Part shown: positions 17,999 through 26,797 of the stretch, piece by piece
How positions within the stretch are numbered: position 1 is the stretch's first letter
How the letters are laid out: each line of letters begins with the position of its first letter
From: CALLPQ01 sp039819545
GTDB lineage: Bacteria > Pseudomonadota > Alphaproteobacteria > Caulobacterales > Parvularculaceae
NCBI GenBank assembly: GCA_039819545.1
Contig: JBCBRS010000008.1
Location: forward strand, 65,359 to 129,358
Length of the DNA: 64,000 bases
Direction of reading: 5' to 3'
The notes under the pieces: model-generated
What the model was told of the DNA's origin: nothing
The model's database searches: none
What the model saw: only the letters and a program-made list of their open reading frames with translations
Made by a program: the position numbers and the translations under genes

Positions 17999-18874
17999 TT
18001 AGGCGAAAAGGGCGAGAATGGAGTTCGGTGCCGCATTGGCGATCGACAGGGTCTGGATCGCCAATTGCTGTTGCACCTGTAAGGCTTGCAGGCGCGAGCT
18101 TTCCCGCGCGAGGTCGGCATCGACCAGGTTGCCGATGGATGTTTCAAGCGCGTCAGACACCCGGCTGAGAAGGTTGTCTTGCAAATCAAGCGCCTGTGAC
18201 CCGTTGCCAAGCCGTGCCACCGCGTTGGTGACGTTGACGATCGAGGCCTCAATGGCAGCAATCTGGGCTTGGGCGGCTTGCGCACCGGACTGGCTCTCAT
18301 CGGCCGGTGTCAGCGGATCATCGGCCACGGCGGCGAAGGGATCGGCATCGTTTGAAATGGTGATGTTCGCCCCGCCAATAGAAAGGTCCTGTGCCTCAAC
18401 AGTAATTTGCGTCGCCCCATCGGTACCGGCCACCAGCGACAGGTCATTGGCGCCACTGGCAATCAGGTTGCGACCACCCACTTCGGCGCTGCTGACGATC
18501 CGGCTGATCTGATCGCGCAGGGCGACAAACCGCTCGCTCAGGATATCGCGGGTCTCATCGGTGATGGAGGCATCGGCGGCCTGCACCGCAACGGAACGCA
18601 ACTCCACCAAAATGTCGCTCACATTGTCACCCGCCGCAAGGGCCACATCAACCGTAGACTGACCAACCCGCAAACCTTGTTGAACGCTTTCAACGGAGCC
18701 AAGCTCGGCGCGCTGCTGCTGGGCAAGCGCGAACAAGGCAGGGTTATCGGCTGCGCTTGACACCTGAAGGCCAGTGGAAACACGGCGCTGCGTTTCAGCA
18801 AGGCGGTCATTGATGGAGTTGAGATTTTGGAGCGCAATCAACGCGCCGGGATTAGTATTGATGCTTGACGTCAT
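17999..18874 (-). CDS. Flagellin
   Basis: Filament subunit of the flagellum, exported by the flagellar type III apparatus. From the ATG at 18874 it is 291 residues: conserved D0/D1 N terminus (LIALQNLNSINDRLAETQRR, VSTGLQVSSAADNPALFALA), a short variable middle (about 150-220) and the C-terminal D1/D0 coil ending ANAAPNSILALFA. The longer frame to 18961 adds 29 residues that do not fit flagellins. AAGGGGC precedes the chosen ATG. Flagellin translation in alphaproteobacteria is controlled by FlbT and FlaF, both encoded just upstream. Hook and basal-body genes are not in the window. Confidence 0.95.
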   Translation of the reverse strand: MTSSINTNPGALIALQNLNSINDRLAETQRRVSTGLQVSSAADNPALFALAQQQRAELGSVESVQQGLRVGQSTVDVALAAGDNVSDILVELRSVAVQAADASITDETRDILSERFVALRDQISRIVSSAEVGGRNLIASGANDLSLVAGTDGATQITVEAQDLSIGGANITISNDADPFAAVADDPLTPADESQSGAQAAQAQIAAIEASIVNVTNAVARLGNGSQALDLQDNLLSRVSDALETSIGNLVDADLARESSRLQALQVQQQLAIQTLSIANAAPNSILALFA

Positions 18875-19096
18875 CACGATGCCCCTTCTGGGTTTGCGAA
18901 ACTGTCGGCAGTGTTTCTCACCACCGGACGCATTTTGCGCCAGCAAGGACATCGCAATCACAAAGCCAGTTTACGGATGATTTACCGCGGTTAACGCTTC
19001 ACGTGGCGGGCCGCATTCATCGGTGTGCGGTGATTAACCAAAAGGGCATCGGTCAGTATTTTCATCGCTGGGCCGCTCTCCACGCGGCAAAAGTGA

Positions 19097-19115
19097 CCCG
19101 GCAGAATTTGCCGGG
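19097..19115 (-). terminator. Hairpin terminator after flbT-flaF
   Basis: CCCGGCA and TGCCGGG are perfect seven-base arms around GAATT, just past the end of flaF. T-rich sequence flanks the stem in both directions, with seven T on the plus strand and TCACTTTT on the minus strand. The rest of the 260-base gap up to flagellin should hold the flagellin promoter; I found no convincing sigma-54 GG-N10-GC element. Confidence 0.65.
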
Positions 19116-19134
19116 CAGCATTTTTTTCCTACCG

Positions 19135-19515
19135 CTAGGCGGGTGCAGGCGCTTCGGGACTTGCGGCCCGGCCCGCCAACCCATCCATGATCATGCGATT
19201 GATATCGATCAGCGGTTGCGGGCTTTGCCGTTTACGGATGATCTCGCGTGAGCATTGCTGCACATAGCGGTCAAGATCAATGATGGCGACCCGCGTTGCC
19301 TCGGGCAACTGGTTGCGCGCATCACGGCAATCATTGGCGAGCATCCCCCACAAAAGACGGTTCCGGTGCACCGCTTCGGCAAGCGGTTGCAAATCATCAC
19401 GCTCACTATCGTCTACGGCCATGAGCGCCGCCGTCACGGTGGCAAAGGCCTGATATTCGGTGTCACGTGGCCCGGCCATGGTCTCGCGTGATTTGCGATA
19501 AGCATTATGCGACAT
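19135..19515 (-). CDS. flaF: Flagellar biosynthesis regulator FlaF
   Basis: Cytoplasmic regulator that in Caulobacter and relatives is needed for flagellin synthesis and secretion, opposing FlbT. The 126-residue helical protein has the family features TEYQAFATVTAALM, NRLLWGMLANDCRDARNQLPE and LIDINRMIMDGLAG. The start overlaps the end of flbT by 11 bases, so the two are probably translationally coupled. Confidence 0.93.
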   Translation of the reverse strand: MSHNAYRKSRETMAGPRDTEYQAFATVTAALMAVDDSERDDLQPLAEAVHRNRLLWGMLANDCRDARNQLPEATRVAIIDLDRYVQQCSREIIRKRQSPQPLIDINRMIMDGLAGRAASPEAPAPA

Positions 19516-19900
19516 GGCTTAGCATCTTCTCTTCATAGGTCATCAATTTACGACAGGCGGTAAGACCTTTATAGTAATCCCGGTTGGCCACATGGGCACC
19601 AATCCGTAGGCAGACATTCTGCACGTCCGGGTCATCAACGGCGTCGATAAACTGGGTTAGTCGAGCGGCGAAGTCAGCGTGGAATTCGTCGCGTTTAGCT
19701 GGCTCAAGATACATCATCATGATGGGAAAATAGATCCGCGTGGCGGGGGTGCGCACATCATCGGGTTGCAGGATATCACCTTCGCGCAAAAGCCGCGCCT
19801 CGTTTTCCACAATCATCACCGCGCGCCGGTCGCCATTGGTCAGGACGGCGCCATTGATAGCGAACCGCTCGCCGGGTTTGAGGGAGAGTTTCAGCGCCAT
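19505..19900 (-). CDS. flbT: Flagellar biosynthesis repressor FlbT
   Basis: Post-transcriptional regulator that in Caulobacter binds the flagellin mRNA leader and promotes its decay when filament assembly is blocked. The 131-residue protein shows family motifs LKLSLKPGERFAINGAVL, IYFPIMMMYLEP and YYKGLTACRKLM. First gene of the flbT-flaF pair. Confidence 0.95.
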   Translation of the reverse strand: MALKLSLKPGERFAINGAVLTNGDRRAVMIVENEARLLREGDILQPDDVRTPATRIYFPIMMMYLEPAKRDEFHADFAARLTQFIDAVDDPDVQNVCLRIGAHVANRDYYKGLTACRKLMTYEEKMLSHVA

Positions 19901-20017
19901 GATCTTTTCCCTGTTTTCAGCCGATTGCCTTACCTCTATGTTTCGCCTTGATCGTTAATATTCCGTCCACGCGGGCTCAATGCGCGCGCCGGATGGGCCC
20001 ACGCCAAGGAGCGCCCC

Positions 20018-21001
20018 ATGGCTTCGTCTTCGCCCCATCCAACCGCAAATCCCGCCCCGCACGCGCATCGGCAAGTGCCAGAATTAAGCCTGCGCCAGTT
20101 TCAGGCGGGCAGCCCAGCTGAGCGCACGGCCTTTACCGGGGCGCTCTTTGCCGGGCTGAAGGATTATGGGTTTGTGATCCTCAAGGACCATGCCATCGAC
20201 CCTGCGCTCCTGACGCGGGCCTATGATCTGGTGGCGGAACTGTTCGCGCTGCCGGTGGAGGAGAAACTGCGCTGTGATAGCGGTGACGGAGGACAGCGCG
20301 GCTATACCGCTTTCGGGCGTGAACATGCCAAGGACAGCGACCAGCCGGACCTGAAAGAATTCTGGCATGTGGGCCGGGAGTTTGCCGACGGCCATCCGCT
20401 GGCGACGGTGTACCCACCCAATCTCTGGCCCGAACGCCCGGCAGGGTTTCGCGAGACGTTACTAGCGCTTTTTGGCGGGTTGGAGGCGGCTGGGCACACC
20501 ATGCTTGAGGCGTTGGCCCCTGCCCTTGACTTGCCGCCCACGTTCTTTTCACAGATGGCTGCTGACGGTAATTCGATCCTGCGTCTCCTCCACTATCCGC
20601 CCATTGCCGATGACGCGCCGGCCGGGGCGGTTCGCGCGGCGGCCCACGAAGATATCAATCTCATCACCTTGCTGGTTTCGGCCAATGGCGCTGGACTGGA
20701 GCTCCTCGACCGGGACGGCACCTGGCTGGCGGTTGAAACCGACCCGGAAAACCTGATTGTCGACGCCGGTGATATGCTGGCGCGCATCACCAATGGGGTC
20801 ATTCCGGCGACGACCCACCGGGTTGTCAACCCGGCGGGGCCAAATGTCTCGCGCTATTCCATGCCTTTTTTCATGCACCCGCACCCGGATGCCATCCTGG
20901 ACTGCTTGCCAAGCTGTCTTGGTGATGGGGCCAAGGCGCCGCCTGTCACGGCCGATGAATTCCTGAAGCAAAGGCTGCGCGAGATTGGGCTTTCGCAGTA
21001 G
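20018..21001 (+). CDS. 2-oxoglutarate/Fe(II)-dependent oxygenase, isopenicillin-N-synthase-like
   Basis: A non-haem iron oxygenase of 327 residues. The jelly-roll core has the iron-binding His210-x-Asp212 (AAAHEDINLITLL), distal His267 (TTHRVVNP) and the 2-oxoglutarate carboxylate-binding Arg279-x-Ser (VSRYSMPFF). The N-terminal region with FAGLKDYGFVILKDHAID is typical of the isopenicillin-N-synthase-like group. AAGGAG lies before the ATG. The substrate cannot be read from the sequence. It is a single-gene unit ending in repeats and terminators. Confidence 0.92.
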   Translation: MASSSPHPTANPAPHAHRQVPELSLRQFQAGSPAERTAFTGALFAGLKDYGFVILKDHAIDPALLTRAYDLVAELFALPVEEKLRCDSGDGGQRGYTAFGREHAKDSDQPDLKEFWHVGREFADGHPLATVYPPNLWPERPAGFRETLLALFGGLEAAGHTMLEALAPALDLPPTFFSQMAADGNSILRLLHYPPIADDAPAGAVRAAAHEDINLITLLVSANGAGLELLDRDGTWLAVETDPENLIVDAGDMLARITNGVIPATTHRVVNPAGPNVSRYSMPFFMHPHPDAILDCLPSCLGDGAKAPPVTADEFLKQRLREIGLSQ

Positions 21002-21050
21002 GCCTGGCGCAATCGGCCCAGCCTGGAGCCTCTCCGTTCCATACAACGAC

Positions 21051-21103
21051 AAAAATCCTCACTTTCGAGACGCCGCAAGCGGCTCTTCAGGATGAGGATT
21101 TTT
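21051..21103. repeat. Long extragenic palindrome of alphaproteobacterial REP type
   Basis: AAAAATCCTCA (21051-21061) and TGAGGATTTTT (21093-21103) are perfect 11-base arms. Inside is a second hairpin, GCCGC-AA-GCGGC. The CCTCA...CTCGAGAC-GCCGC...GCGGC-TCTTCAGGATGAGG layout matches, from memory, a palindrome widely scattered between genes of alphaproteobacteria. It can also act as a bidirectional terminator. Confidence 0.75.
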
Positions 21104-21111
21104 CGAGCACA

Positions 21112-21155
21112 CAAAAAAAGACCCGTGCGGCGATAATCGCGCTACGGGCCTTTTC
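21112..21155 (+). terminator. Probable intrinsic terminator
   Basis: An A-rich run is followed by CCCGT...ACGGG arms enclosing GCGAT-A-ATCGC, then CCTTTT. It can end the oxygenase transcript and possibly the opposing one. The stretch 21156-21325 holds no gene I can support. Confidence 0.55.
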
Positions 21156-21325
21156 AAGAGCGTTTCCTTCCAGAAACTTGCCCCCCGGGCAGCACCTCTG
21201 CGAGTGCTTGAAGTTTGAATAAGCCGCGTGGCGGAGCCGGTCAAACCTGGATGAGTGGAATCGTTCAATTCGATGAAAATCTTTTAAATTGTGACCCCAT
21301 TGTCACAATTCTCCGCGCCTGGCTC

Positions 21326-22150
21326 TCATTGGGTGGAAAAGGTCACGGGCCCTGCCGCCTCGGTTCGGGAGAAATAGCCGATTGTCCCGGCAAAGGCGGA
21401 CCCCTCATTCATCCGGGTTCGGGTGTAGGCAAGGACATCGCCGAGCGTGTCTCCATCAAAATCCGCATGGACCAGCGGCTGGACAACCACGGTCTGATCC
21501 TCCGCCGCAATCACATACCCTTCGGCGTCATCCATCCAGCGAATGGTTGGCGCCGGGTTATCATCACCGGCAACGCTTGGGGCAACAGTGCCCGTTCGAG
21601 ACCCCGGACGCGCACCGGAGAGTCTTAGAAAGGCCGCTGGGGCGACGGCTGCCAAGGCGTCTGCATCGAGCGTACCATTGGCAAAGTTGGTAGTGGTCGG
21701 CGGTGTCGCTTTTTCAAGATACTCCAGCAGCCCGCAGGCGCGCTGAAAGAAAGCCTCCCGCCGCTGGTCGCGCCCCGACAGGGCAAACCAGCCGAGACGG
21801 CGCATGCGGTTATAGTCCTCGCACGTTCGGCATTTGTCTGATGATTCGGCCGCTTCCGGCGGTGAGGTCATGGTCACCTCGATGCGGTCGCCTCGACGAT
21901 TGAGAAGATCTTCTTTCTGAAGCGCGGCCAACTTGGTCTTGCTGTAGCACCCTTTTTTGAGGCCGGTGAAATAGGGCGCATCCGTTAAGAGGCAAAACGT
22001 ATCCGGCGCATCGCCCGAAAGCGGCGCCGACGCCCCGAGGAGCGCACCAACCGGTGCATCATCAGTGCCGAGGGTTGCCGATATGCCGATGGCACCGGCA
22101 ATGCCCACGGCAGCGCCCATCAAGGATGTGGATTTTGTATCAAACTTCAT
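21326..22150 (-). CDS. Exported protein of unknown function
   Basis: The 274-residue protein begins with MKFDTKSTSLMGAAVGIAGA, a weak signal or anchor segment, and has four cysteines around TFCLL, KKGCY and CRTCEDY. Near the C terminus, VHADFDGDTLGDVLAYT resembles a calcium-binding FG-GAP-like or EF-hand-like loop. No family recognised. Same strand as the DUF1489 gene upstream, 191 bases apart. Confidence 0.65.
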   Translation of the reverse strand: MKFDTKSTSLMGAAVGIAGAIGISATLGTDDAPVGALLGASAPLSGDAPDTFCLLTDAPYFTGLKKGCYSKTKLAALQKEDLLNRRGDRIEVTMTSPPEAAESSDKCRTCEDYNRMRRLGWFALSGRDQRREAFFQRACGLLEYLEKATPPTTTNFANGTLDADALAAVAPAAFLRLSGARPGSRTGTVAPSVAGDDNPAPTIRWMDDAEGYVIAAEDQTVVVQPLVHADFDGDTLGDVLAYTRTRMNEGSAFAGTIGYFSRTEAAGPVTFSTQ

Positions 22151-22341
22151 GACCCCAATTGCCCCTTACGTCTTTGCCCGACCTGCAGCCGCCCGATCCG
22201 AGACGCGCCACCATCTTAAACACCAACGCTCCCAACGCACGACCCAACCCGGATGAGCATAGGGCAATGCCCGTTCCGATGCCACGGGTCTAACACGCTG
22301 TGTGCCAATCAATTTAGCGCGCGAAAAACTGCAATCCAGTG

Positions 22342-22773
22342 TTAAAGAAGACCCAACTCGGCCAGTTCCTGTTGCAGGTGGGCTGGCACATCCTTGTTGC
22401 TGGTATCGCTCAGATCACGCGGCGCGTCTTCGGGTTTGAGATACCGCCAGCCCTGAAACGCCCGCCGCATTTGCGGCGCGGTGCGGATGATATCAGGCTT
22501 CATGAGCAGCGCTGTGCGCGCAATGCCGTCCTGACCGGTGACCCGCTCAATCCGGGTGATTTCCTGCCGGCACAAAACAACGCCCTTGATCACCCAGTAG
22601 ATTGAGCCGCCATCAAGAAGCTCCGCCTCACGGCGCGGATGCATGCGGGTCACATGGTCATGCACAGCGCCAAGGCCGCGATGTTTATTCAATGAAACGC
22701 GCGATTTAACCCACGCTTCCTGATCTTCAACGCTGGGGGTCCCAACACTTAATTTTACCAGATGGATCGTCAT
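22342..22773 (-). CDS. DUF1489 family protein
   Basis: A conserved alphaproteobacterial protein of unknown role. From the ATG at 22773 it is 143 residues, with the family start MTIHLVKLSVG, the middle THMTR-like RMHPRREAELLDGGSIYWVIKG and the C-terminal FQGWRYLKPEDAPRDL. The longer frame (to 22821) adds 16 unrelated residues. GGTGAGG precedes the chosen ATG. Confidence 0.88.
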   Translation of the reverse strand: MTIHLVKLSVGTPSVEDQEAWVKSRVSLNKHRGLGAVHDHVTRMHPRREAELLDGGSIYWVIKGVVLCRQEITRIERVTGQDGIARTALLMKPDIIRTAPQMRRAFQGWRYLKPEDAPRDLSDTSNKDVPAHLQQELAELGLL

Positions 22774-22848
22774 CAACACCTCACCCGACGCTATGCATGC
22801 GAACGCCGCCATCAACGGCAAGCGCGTCGCTATGCTGCTTAAACGAAA

Positions 22849-23820
22849 TTATTGGGCGATTCGGATGCGTGACAGTTCACGCGCGCGGTTGCGCTTGAGA
22901 TCATGGCGGACCGAGCGTTTTACGAGCACGTAAAACAGAAGGTAGCAGGTTGCCGCGCCAACCGCCGCGATCCACATGGGTAAATGCTCAAACAGGAGGG
23001 CCACACGCTCATAGCCAAGGCCAAACTGGGCAGCGAGCCCCGGGAACTGTTGCGCCACAAACAAGACACCCCCCAGAGATGTCAGCCCGAAGGCTAACAG
23101 CCCGGCAAGCGCCGCCCCAATGGTCACCCCCATATCGGCGTATTCTTCAGATTTGGAGATAATCATCTTCGTGGGATCACCCGACAAAGACTGTGTCGCT
23201 GCATAAAGTGCCCGCGCCCGGGCCGCTTGTTCCTCTGGCGACAGACCGACCTTGGCAGCATCGGTGATGTCTTCAAAATTGGCGAGTGCAGCGGTCACAT
23301 CAGATGAGCCTGCACCGATTTCCAGCTCGCACTCACTGGCCGGGGCCACATCACTGGTGGGCACCACAAGGGAGGCATCGGTGGGCATCAGGAACAGGGA
23401 TTTCTCCGCAGCCCGCCGCCGCACAAGCCCGTCAAGCACCACAAGCTCGCCATTGACCTTGGCCCGCGTCCACATTTCAAACGCCGCAGCCGCGCCGAGT
23501 TTATCGCCTTCGTTCAGTTTGCGCATCACCGTTGACCGGCGCCAATTCGCTTCCCCAATATTGAAGATCAGGGAGACAAGGGCGTCATGTTCATTCTGGT
23601 TCAGAGGCGCGCGGACGGTTTCGGCGAGGACCTGCTCAATCGGGCTCACATCATCGCGCAACATGCGCTCAGCATCTGATTCGGTGACACTCATCCCGTG
23701 ACGCGCGGTCTTTGTGTGGCCGTAGCCCACAGACCATTGCTCACTGGGGGCGTAGTGGGCAGCCATCCGCAAGCCCTCATACCCCTTGATGAGATTCAAG
23801 CCGGTTTCACCCGTTTTCAT
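22849..23820 (-). CDS. GH24 lysozyme-like protein with C-terminal membrane segments
   Basis: Residues 1-140 of this 323-residue protein match phage-type lysozyme (muramidase, GH24): NLIKGYEGLRMAAHYA, WSVGYGHTKTARHGM, LNQNEHDALVSLIFNIG and DGLVRRRAAEKSLFL. The catalytic Glu is Glu15. At the T4-type Asp position (nine residues later) is Ala24, and the Thr position (15 later) is Ser30, so the triad reads E-A-S. The C-terminal half has two membrane helices (IGAALAGLLAFGLTSLG and WIAAVGAATCYLLFYVLV) and a basic tail. There is no signal peptide, so topology is uncertain. No holin or phage genes are nearby. The start at 23820 fits the family N terminus; the frame to 23901 does not. Confidence 0.85.
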   Translation of the reverse strand: MKTGETGLNLIKGYEGLRMAAHYAPSEQWSVGYGHTKTARHGMSVTESDAERMLRDDVSPIEQVLAETVRAPLNQNEHDALVSLIFNIGEANWRRSTVMRKLNEGDKLGAAAAFEMWTRAKVNGELVVLDGLVRRRAAEKSLFLMPTDASLVVPTSDVAPASECELEIGAGSSDVTAALANFEDITDAAKVGLSPEEQAARARALYAATQSLSGDPTKMIISKSEEYADMGVTIGAALAGLLAFGLTSLGGVLFVAQQFPGLAAQFGLGYERVALLFEHLPMWIAAVGAATCYLLFYVLVKRSVRHDLKRNRARELSRIRIAQ

Positions 23821-24054
23821 ACCAGACCCACGCAACCTCTCTGCCTTCACAAGAAAATTACCACTTTCCAGACTGTAATGGTAGCCCGTGCACACGGGCA
23901 CACGGCCGATGGCGAAGAGCTGTGTTAATTCGGCACGCCAGCCGACCCCAATGCGTCCTTGTTCTAGACATTTAGCGCGAATTCACGTCGCCTCTGGCAT
24001 GAATTTTGGTACACTTGAATGAGTAAAGGGCTCGATCAGCGGGTCATATGAGGT

Positions 24055-24306
24055 GTGGTTATGGGTAATGGTGCGGCGAATATCGTGGCCGCGTTGATCA
24101 TCGCTTCGGCAATTGTGGGTAGTAATATGCTCGACGGGGGCCGCAAGTCGGATGGGCCACCGGCAACCGAAGACGAGTTCGACGCTTGGTTTGCCCGGGC
24201 CGTGGGTGATATCCGCAACGATATCGTGGTCAATTGCGGATGCTGCGGTGAGGGTGAGGCGAACGGCACGCCCGGTGCCAAAAGGATACCCACCCGGTCT
24301 TTTTAG
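24055..24306 (+). CDS. Small putative exported protein with a cysteine cluster
   Basis: An 83-codon frame, or 81 from the ATG at 24061. A hydrophobic N terminus (AANIVAALIIASAIVGSNML) is followed by an acidic region (ATEDEFDAWFARAVGDI) and a CGCCGEG cluster. No family recognised, and open frames exist on the other strand too. It ends 50 bases before the Pro/Asp-rich gene and could supply that gene's missing signal if a frameshift separates them. Confidence 0.4.
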   Translation: MVMGNGAANIVAALIIASAIVGSNMLDGGRKSDGPPATEDEFDAWFARAVGDIRNDIVVNCGCCGEGEANGTPGAKRIPTRSF

Positions 24307-24356
24307 GTCCCCGCCCGGTTCCAAAACGGATCGCCGCTTATCTACCAGGCGATTTC

Positions 24357-24908
24357 ATGGAGGCGCGGCGGGTTCCGACCCCTGTGGGCGATAGCGTCGT
24401 CGGCCCGGATGTCACGCCGGTGCCGCCCTTGAATGTGGGTGCCATACCGCCCGGAACGGTGCCGCCGGGGACGGTGCCGCCAGCCTTCCCACCAGAGTTT
24501 CCCACCTTTTTGCCGCCGGGTTTTCCGGTGCCGCCAACCGTGATCGTGCCGCCTTTTGCGCCGCCCCCTGATCCCGATGGACCTGATGGGCCTGACGGTC
24601 CAGATAATCCCGATGGACCGGACGGGCCCGATAGTCCGGATAACCCTGATGGGCCCGATACACCGCGGCCGGAAGATCCGGGTCCGGACGGCCCTGCCCC
24701 CGACGATCCTGATGAGCCGACCCCTGAAGGTCCTGATCCCGAAGGTCCCAATCCGGAAGGCCCACCGCCGGGCGATGAGCCGCCTGACGGCCCTGACCCC
24801 GAGGGTCCACCGCCCACAGACGTGCCGGAGCCGTCGTTCTTCGCGATCCTTTTCGCGGCGGCTTTGGTCGCGCTCTACGCCTGGCGCCGCGAGCGGGCCA
24901 AGGCTTAG
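24357..24908 (+). CDS. Pro/Asp/Gly-rich repetitive protein with PEP-CTERM-like tail
   Basis: The 183-residue protein has a proline-rich first half (repeats of PPGTV and FPP) and a second half of P-D-G/N/S triplets (about 72-150). It ends with VPEPSFFAILFAAALVAL followed by YAWRRERAKA. This is the tripartite pattern of PEP-CTERM exosortase substrates: VPEP, a hydrophobic helix and a basic cluster. No signal peptide follows the ATG, which is unusual for such a substrate. A minus-strand frame gives a serine/glycine collagen-like string, but it lacks any such end motif. No exosortase gene is in the window. Confidence 0.6.
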   Translation: MEARRVPTPVGDSVVGPDVTPVPPLNVGAIPPGTVPPGTVPPAFPPEFPTFLPPGFPVPPTVIVPPFAPPPDPDGPDGPDGPDNPDGPDGPDSPDNPDGPDTPRPEDPGPDGPAPDDPDEPTPEGPDPEGPNPEGPPPGDEPPDGPDPEGPPPTDVPEPSFFAILFAAALVALYAWRRERAKA

Positions 24909-25084
24909 CAACGCTCGGATTGTAAAGGCCCACCCCCGGCGGCCCACTCCCGGCGGGGAAGGACCGGTTGCTACCAATCACGACACAAATGGCATGACTT
25001 TGCGCCCGGATGGCTTGCATGAAACCCTCCATTCATCTGTGATGGGTATTCACTGCTTTCGTTACGCCGAGGAGCCCCCCCTTC

Positions 25085-26650
25085 ATGCCTGTTTCATCAC
25101 GTTCGCGCCTAGCGGCAGCCCTCACCGCCCTCACCATACCGCTTAGCGGTGCCCTTTGCCTTCCGGCACATGCACAAGCAAAAGTACAGGAGGGGACACC
25201 CTCGGCAGAGGAAAAAGAAAAAACCGAGCCCCGACGTTTTGTGAGCGAACACACGCTCACCCTCGGCGAGGAAGAGATCGGCTTCACCGCCATTGCCGGG
25301 GAAACCTTTATCAAAAACGAAAAGGGCGAGGATATCGCGGCGATCTTCTCCACCTCTTACATCGCAAAGGGCCAAGACGATCCGCGCACACGCCCGGTCG
25401 CGTTCGTCTTTAACGGGGGGCCGGGCTCGGCCTCACTTTGGCTGCATATGGGGGTCTTTGGCCCTAAACGACTGCAATTACCGGTGGATGAAAACGGCAA
25501 CCCGCTCGATGACGGTGCCCCGCCCTATGATATGCAGGAAAATCCGTACTCGGCGCTGGATGTGGCCGACCTTGTCTTTGTGGACCCGGTGGGCACCGGT
25601 TTTAGCAAAGCGCTGGGCGATGAAGACCCGCAGCAATTCTGGGGCGTCACAGCCGATGCCAAATCCTTGCGTGAGTTTATCCGCCTGTGGCTGACGGAAC
25701 ATCGGCGCTGGAACTCTCCGAAATATCTCATGGGCGAAAGCTATGGCACCACGCGTATTGCGGCCCTCGTTAATGAGCTGGAGGGCGGGCTCACCGATAT
25801 CGCCATCAATGGCGCGGTTTTGATCTCTGTTGTGTTGAATTTTAATCTGGATGACACCGTGCCCGGCAATGCCGCTGGCTATGCGGGCTTGCTGCCCACC
25901 TATGCGGCCACCGCCTGGTATCACGACCAGATCGACCGCGCGCGCTGGAACAATGATCTCGAAGCGTTTCTTGATGAGGTGCGCCAGTTTGCTATCGAGG
26001 ATTATGTGCCAGGCCTCATGCGAGGGCGTGATCTGCCTACGGATCAACGCGATAGTATGGCCAACGCACTGGCAAGCTATATCGGTCTTGATAGTGATTA
26101 TCTTGTGCGCTCGCATCTGACCGTCCGCCTACAGCCCTTTATGCGGGAATTGTTGCGGGATCAGGGTGTCTCCGTCGGCCGTCTGGATAGCCGGTTTACC
26201 GGGGTCGAGGCCGATGGCGTTGGCCAAAACCCGGAATTTGACCCGTCATTTTATGGTATCGATGCGGGCTATACCGCCGCCATGCTGGATTATTTCACCC
26301 GCGATCTTAATGTCGATATGATTGATCCGTACACGACAATTGGCGGGGTCAGAGACTGGGACTGGGCAACGCGCGAAGCGGGCGGTAGCCGGTCTTTCCT
26401 CAATGTGGCCCCCTATCTGGAGCGGGCCATGCGCCAGAATAAAGACCTGCGCATCCTCGCGGCCAATGGCTACTACGATCACGCGACACCGTTTTTTGCG
26501 ACGGAGCTGACGTTCAACCAACCGGGTTTTGACGCAGACCGGGTGAGCCTGACCTATTATGAAGCCGGCCACATGATGTACATCCACGGGCCCTCGTTGG
26601 AAAAACTAGCCGAGGATGTGCGCCAGTTTATCCGCGACGGGGCCCGCTAA
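25085..26650 (+). CDS. Serine carboxypeptidase-like S10 family peptidase, secreted
   Basis: An alpha/beta-hydrolase peptidase expected to remove C-terminal residues from peptides in the periplasm or outside. The 521-residue protein has a signal peptide (LAAALTALTIPLSGALCL, cleavage near AHA-QA at 30), FNGGPGSAS forming the oxyanion side, the nucleophile in GESYG (Ser219), and likely Asp465 (NGYYDHATPF) and His496 (YEAGHMMY). The family size and all triad elements are intact. It ends in a palindromic repeat cluster. Confidence 0.95.
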   Translation: MPVSSRSRLAAALTALTIPLSGALCLPAHAQAKVQEGTPSAEEKEKTEPRRFVSEHTLTLGEEEIGFTAIAGETFIKNEKGEDIAAIFSTSYIAKGQDDPRTRPVAFVFNGGPGSASLWLHMGVFGPKRLQLPVDENGNPLDDGAPPYDMQENPYSALDVADLVFVDPVGTGFSKALGDEDPQQFWGVTADAKSLREFIRLWLTEHRRWNSPKYLMGESYGTTRIAALVNELEGGLTDIAINGAVLISVVLNFNLDDTVPGNAAGYAGLLPTYAATAWYHDQIDRARWNNDLEAFLDEVRQFAIEDYVPGLMRGRDLPTDQRDSMANALASYIGLDSDYLVRSHLTVRLQPFMRELLRDQGVSVGRLDSRFTGVEADGVGQNPEFDPSFYGIDAGYTAAMLDYFTRDLNVDMIDPYTTIGGVRDWDWATREAGGSRSFLNVAPYLERAMRQNKDLRILAANGYYDHATPFFATELTFNQPGFDADRVSLTYYEAGHMMYIHGPSLEKLAEDVRQFIRDGAR

Positions 26651-26663
26651 GCGAGCCCGTGTT

Positions 26664-26770
26664 CCCGGGCAAGCCCGGGCAGGCATCGCGCCGACCCGGG
26701 ACCTGGTTTTGCATCTTCCATACCCTAATCAGGAAACCCCGGCTCGCAGGCCGGGGATACGGCTTTCTTT
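26664..26770. repeat. Palindromic repeat cluster (copies 3a, 3b) with terminator
   Basis: Copy 3a (26664-26700) has three CCCGGG blocks and CGCGCCGACCCGGG. Copy 3b (26737-26756) is a perfect CCCCGGC/GCCGGGG hairpin followed by ATACGG and a T-rich tract (CTTTCTTTTCTT), so it should terminate the S10 peptidase transcript. Copy 3b matches the hairpin at 54971-54990 including the following ATACG. Confidence 0.75.
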
Positions 26771-26797
26771 TCTTAACAAACAATCGCCCAACACGCC

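Noticed and set aside
18875..19090. Sigma-54 promoter for flagellin
   Set aside because: The nearest GG...GC pairs have 8 or 9 bases between them instead of 10, so no claim is made.
24338..24817. Minus-strand Gly/Ser/Pro collagen-like ORF
   Set aside because: It is the mirror of the plus-strand P-D-G repeats; only the plus strand ends in a meaningful VPEP-helix-basic tail.
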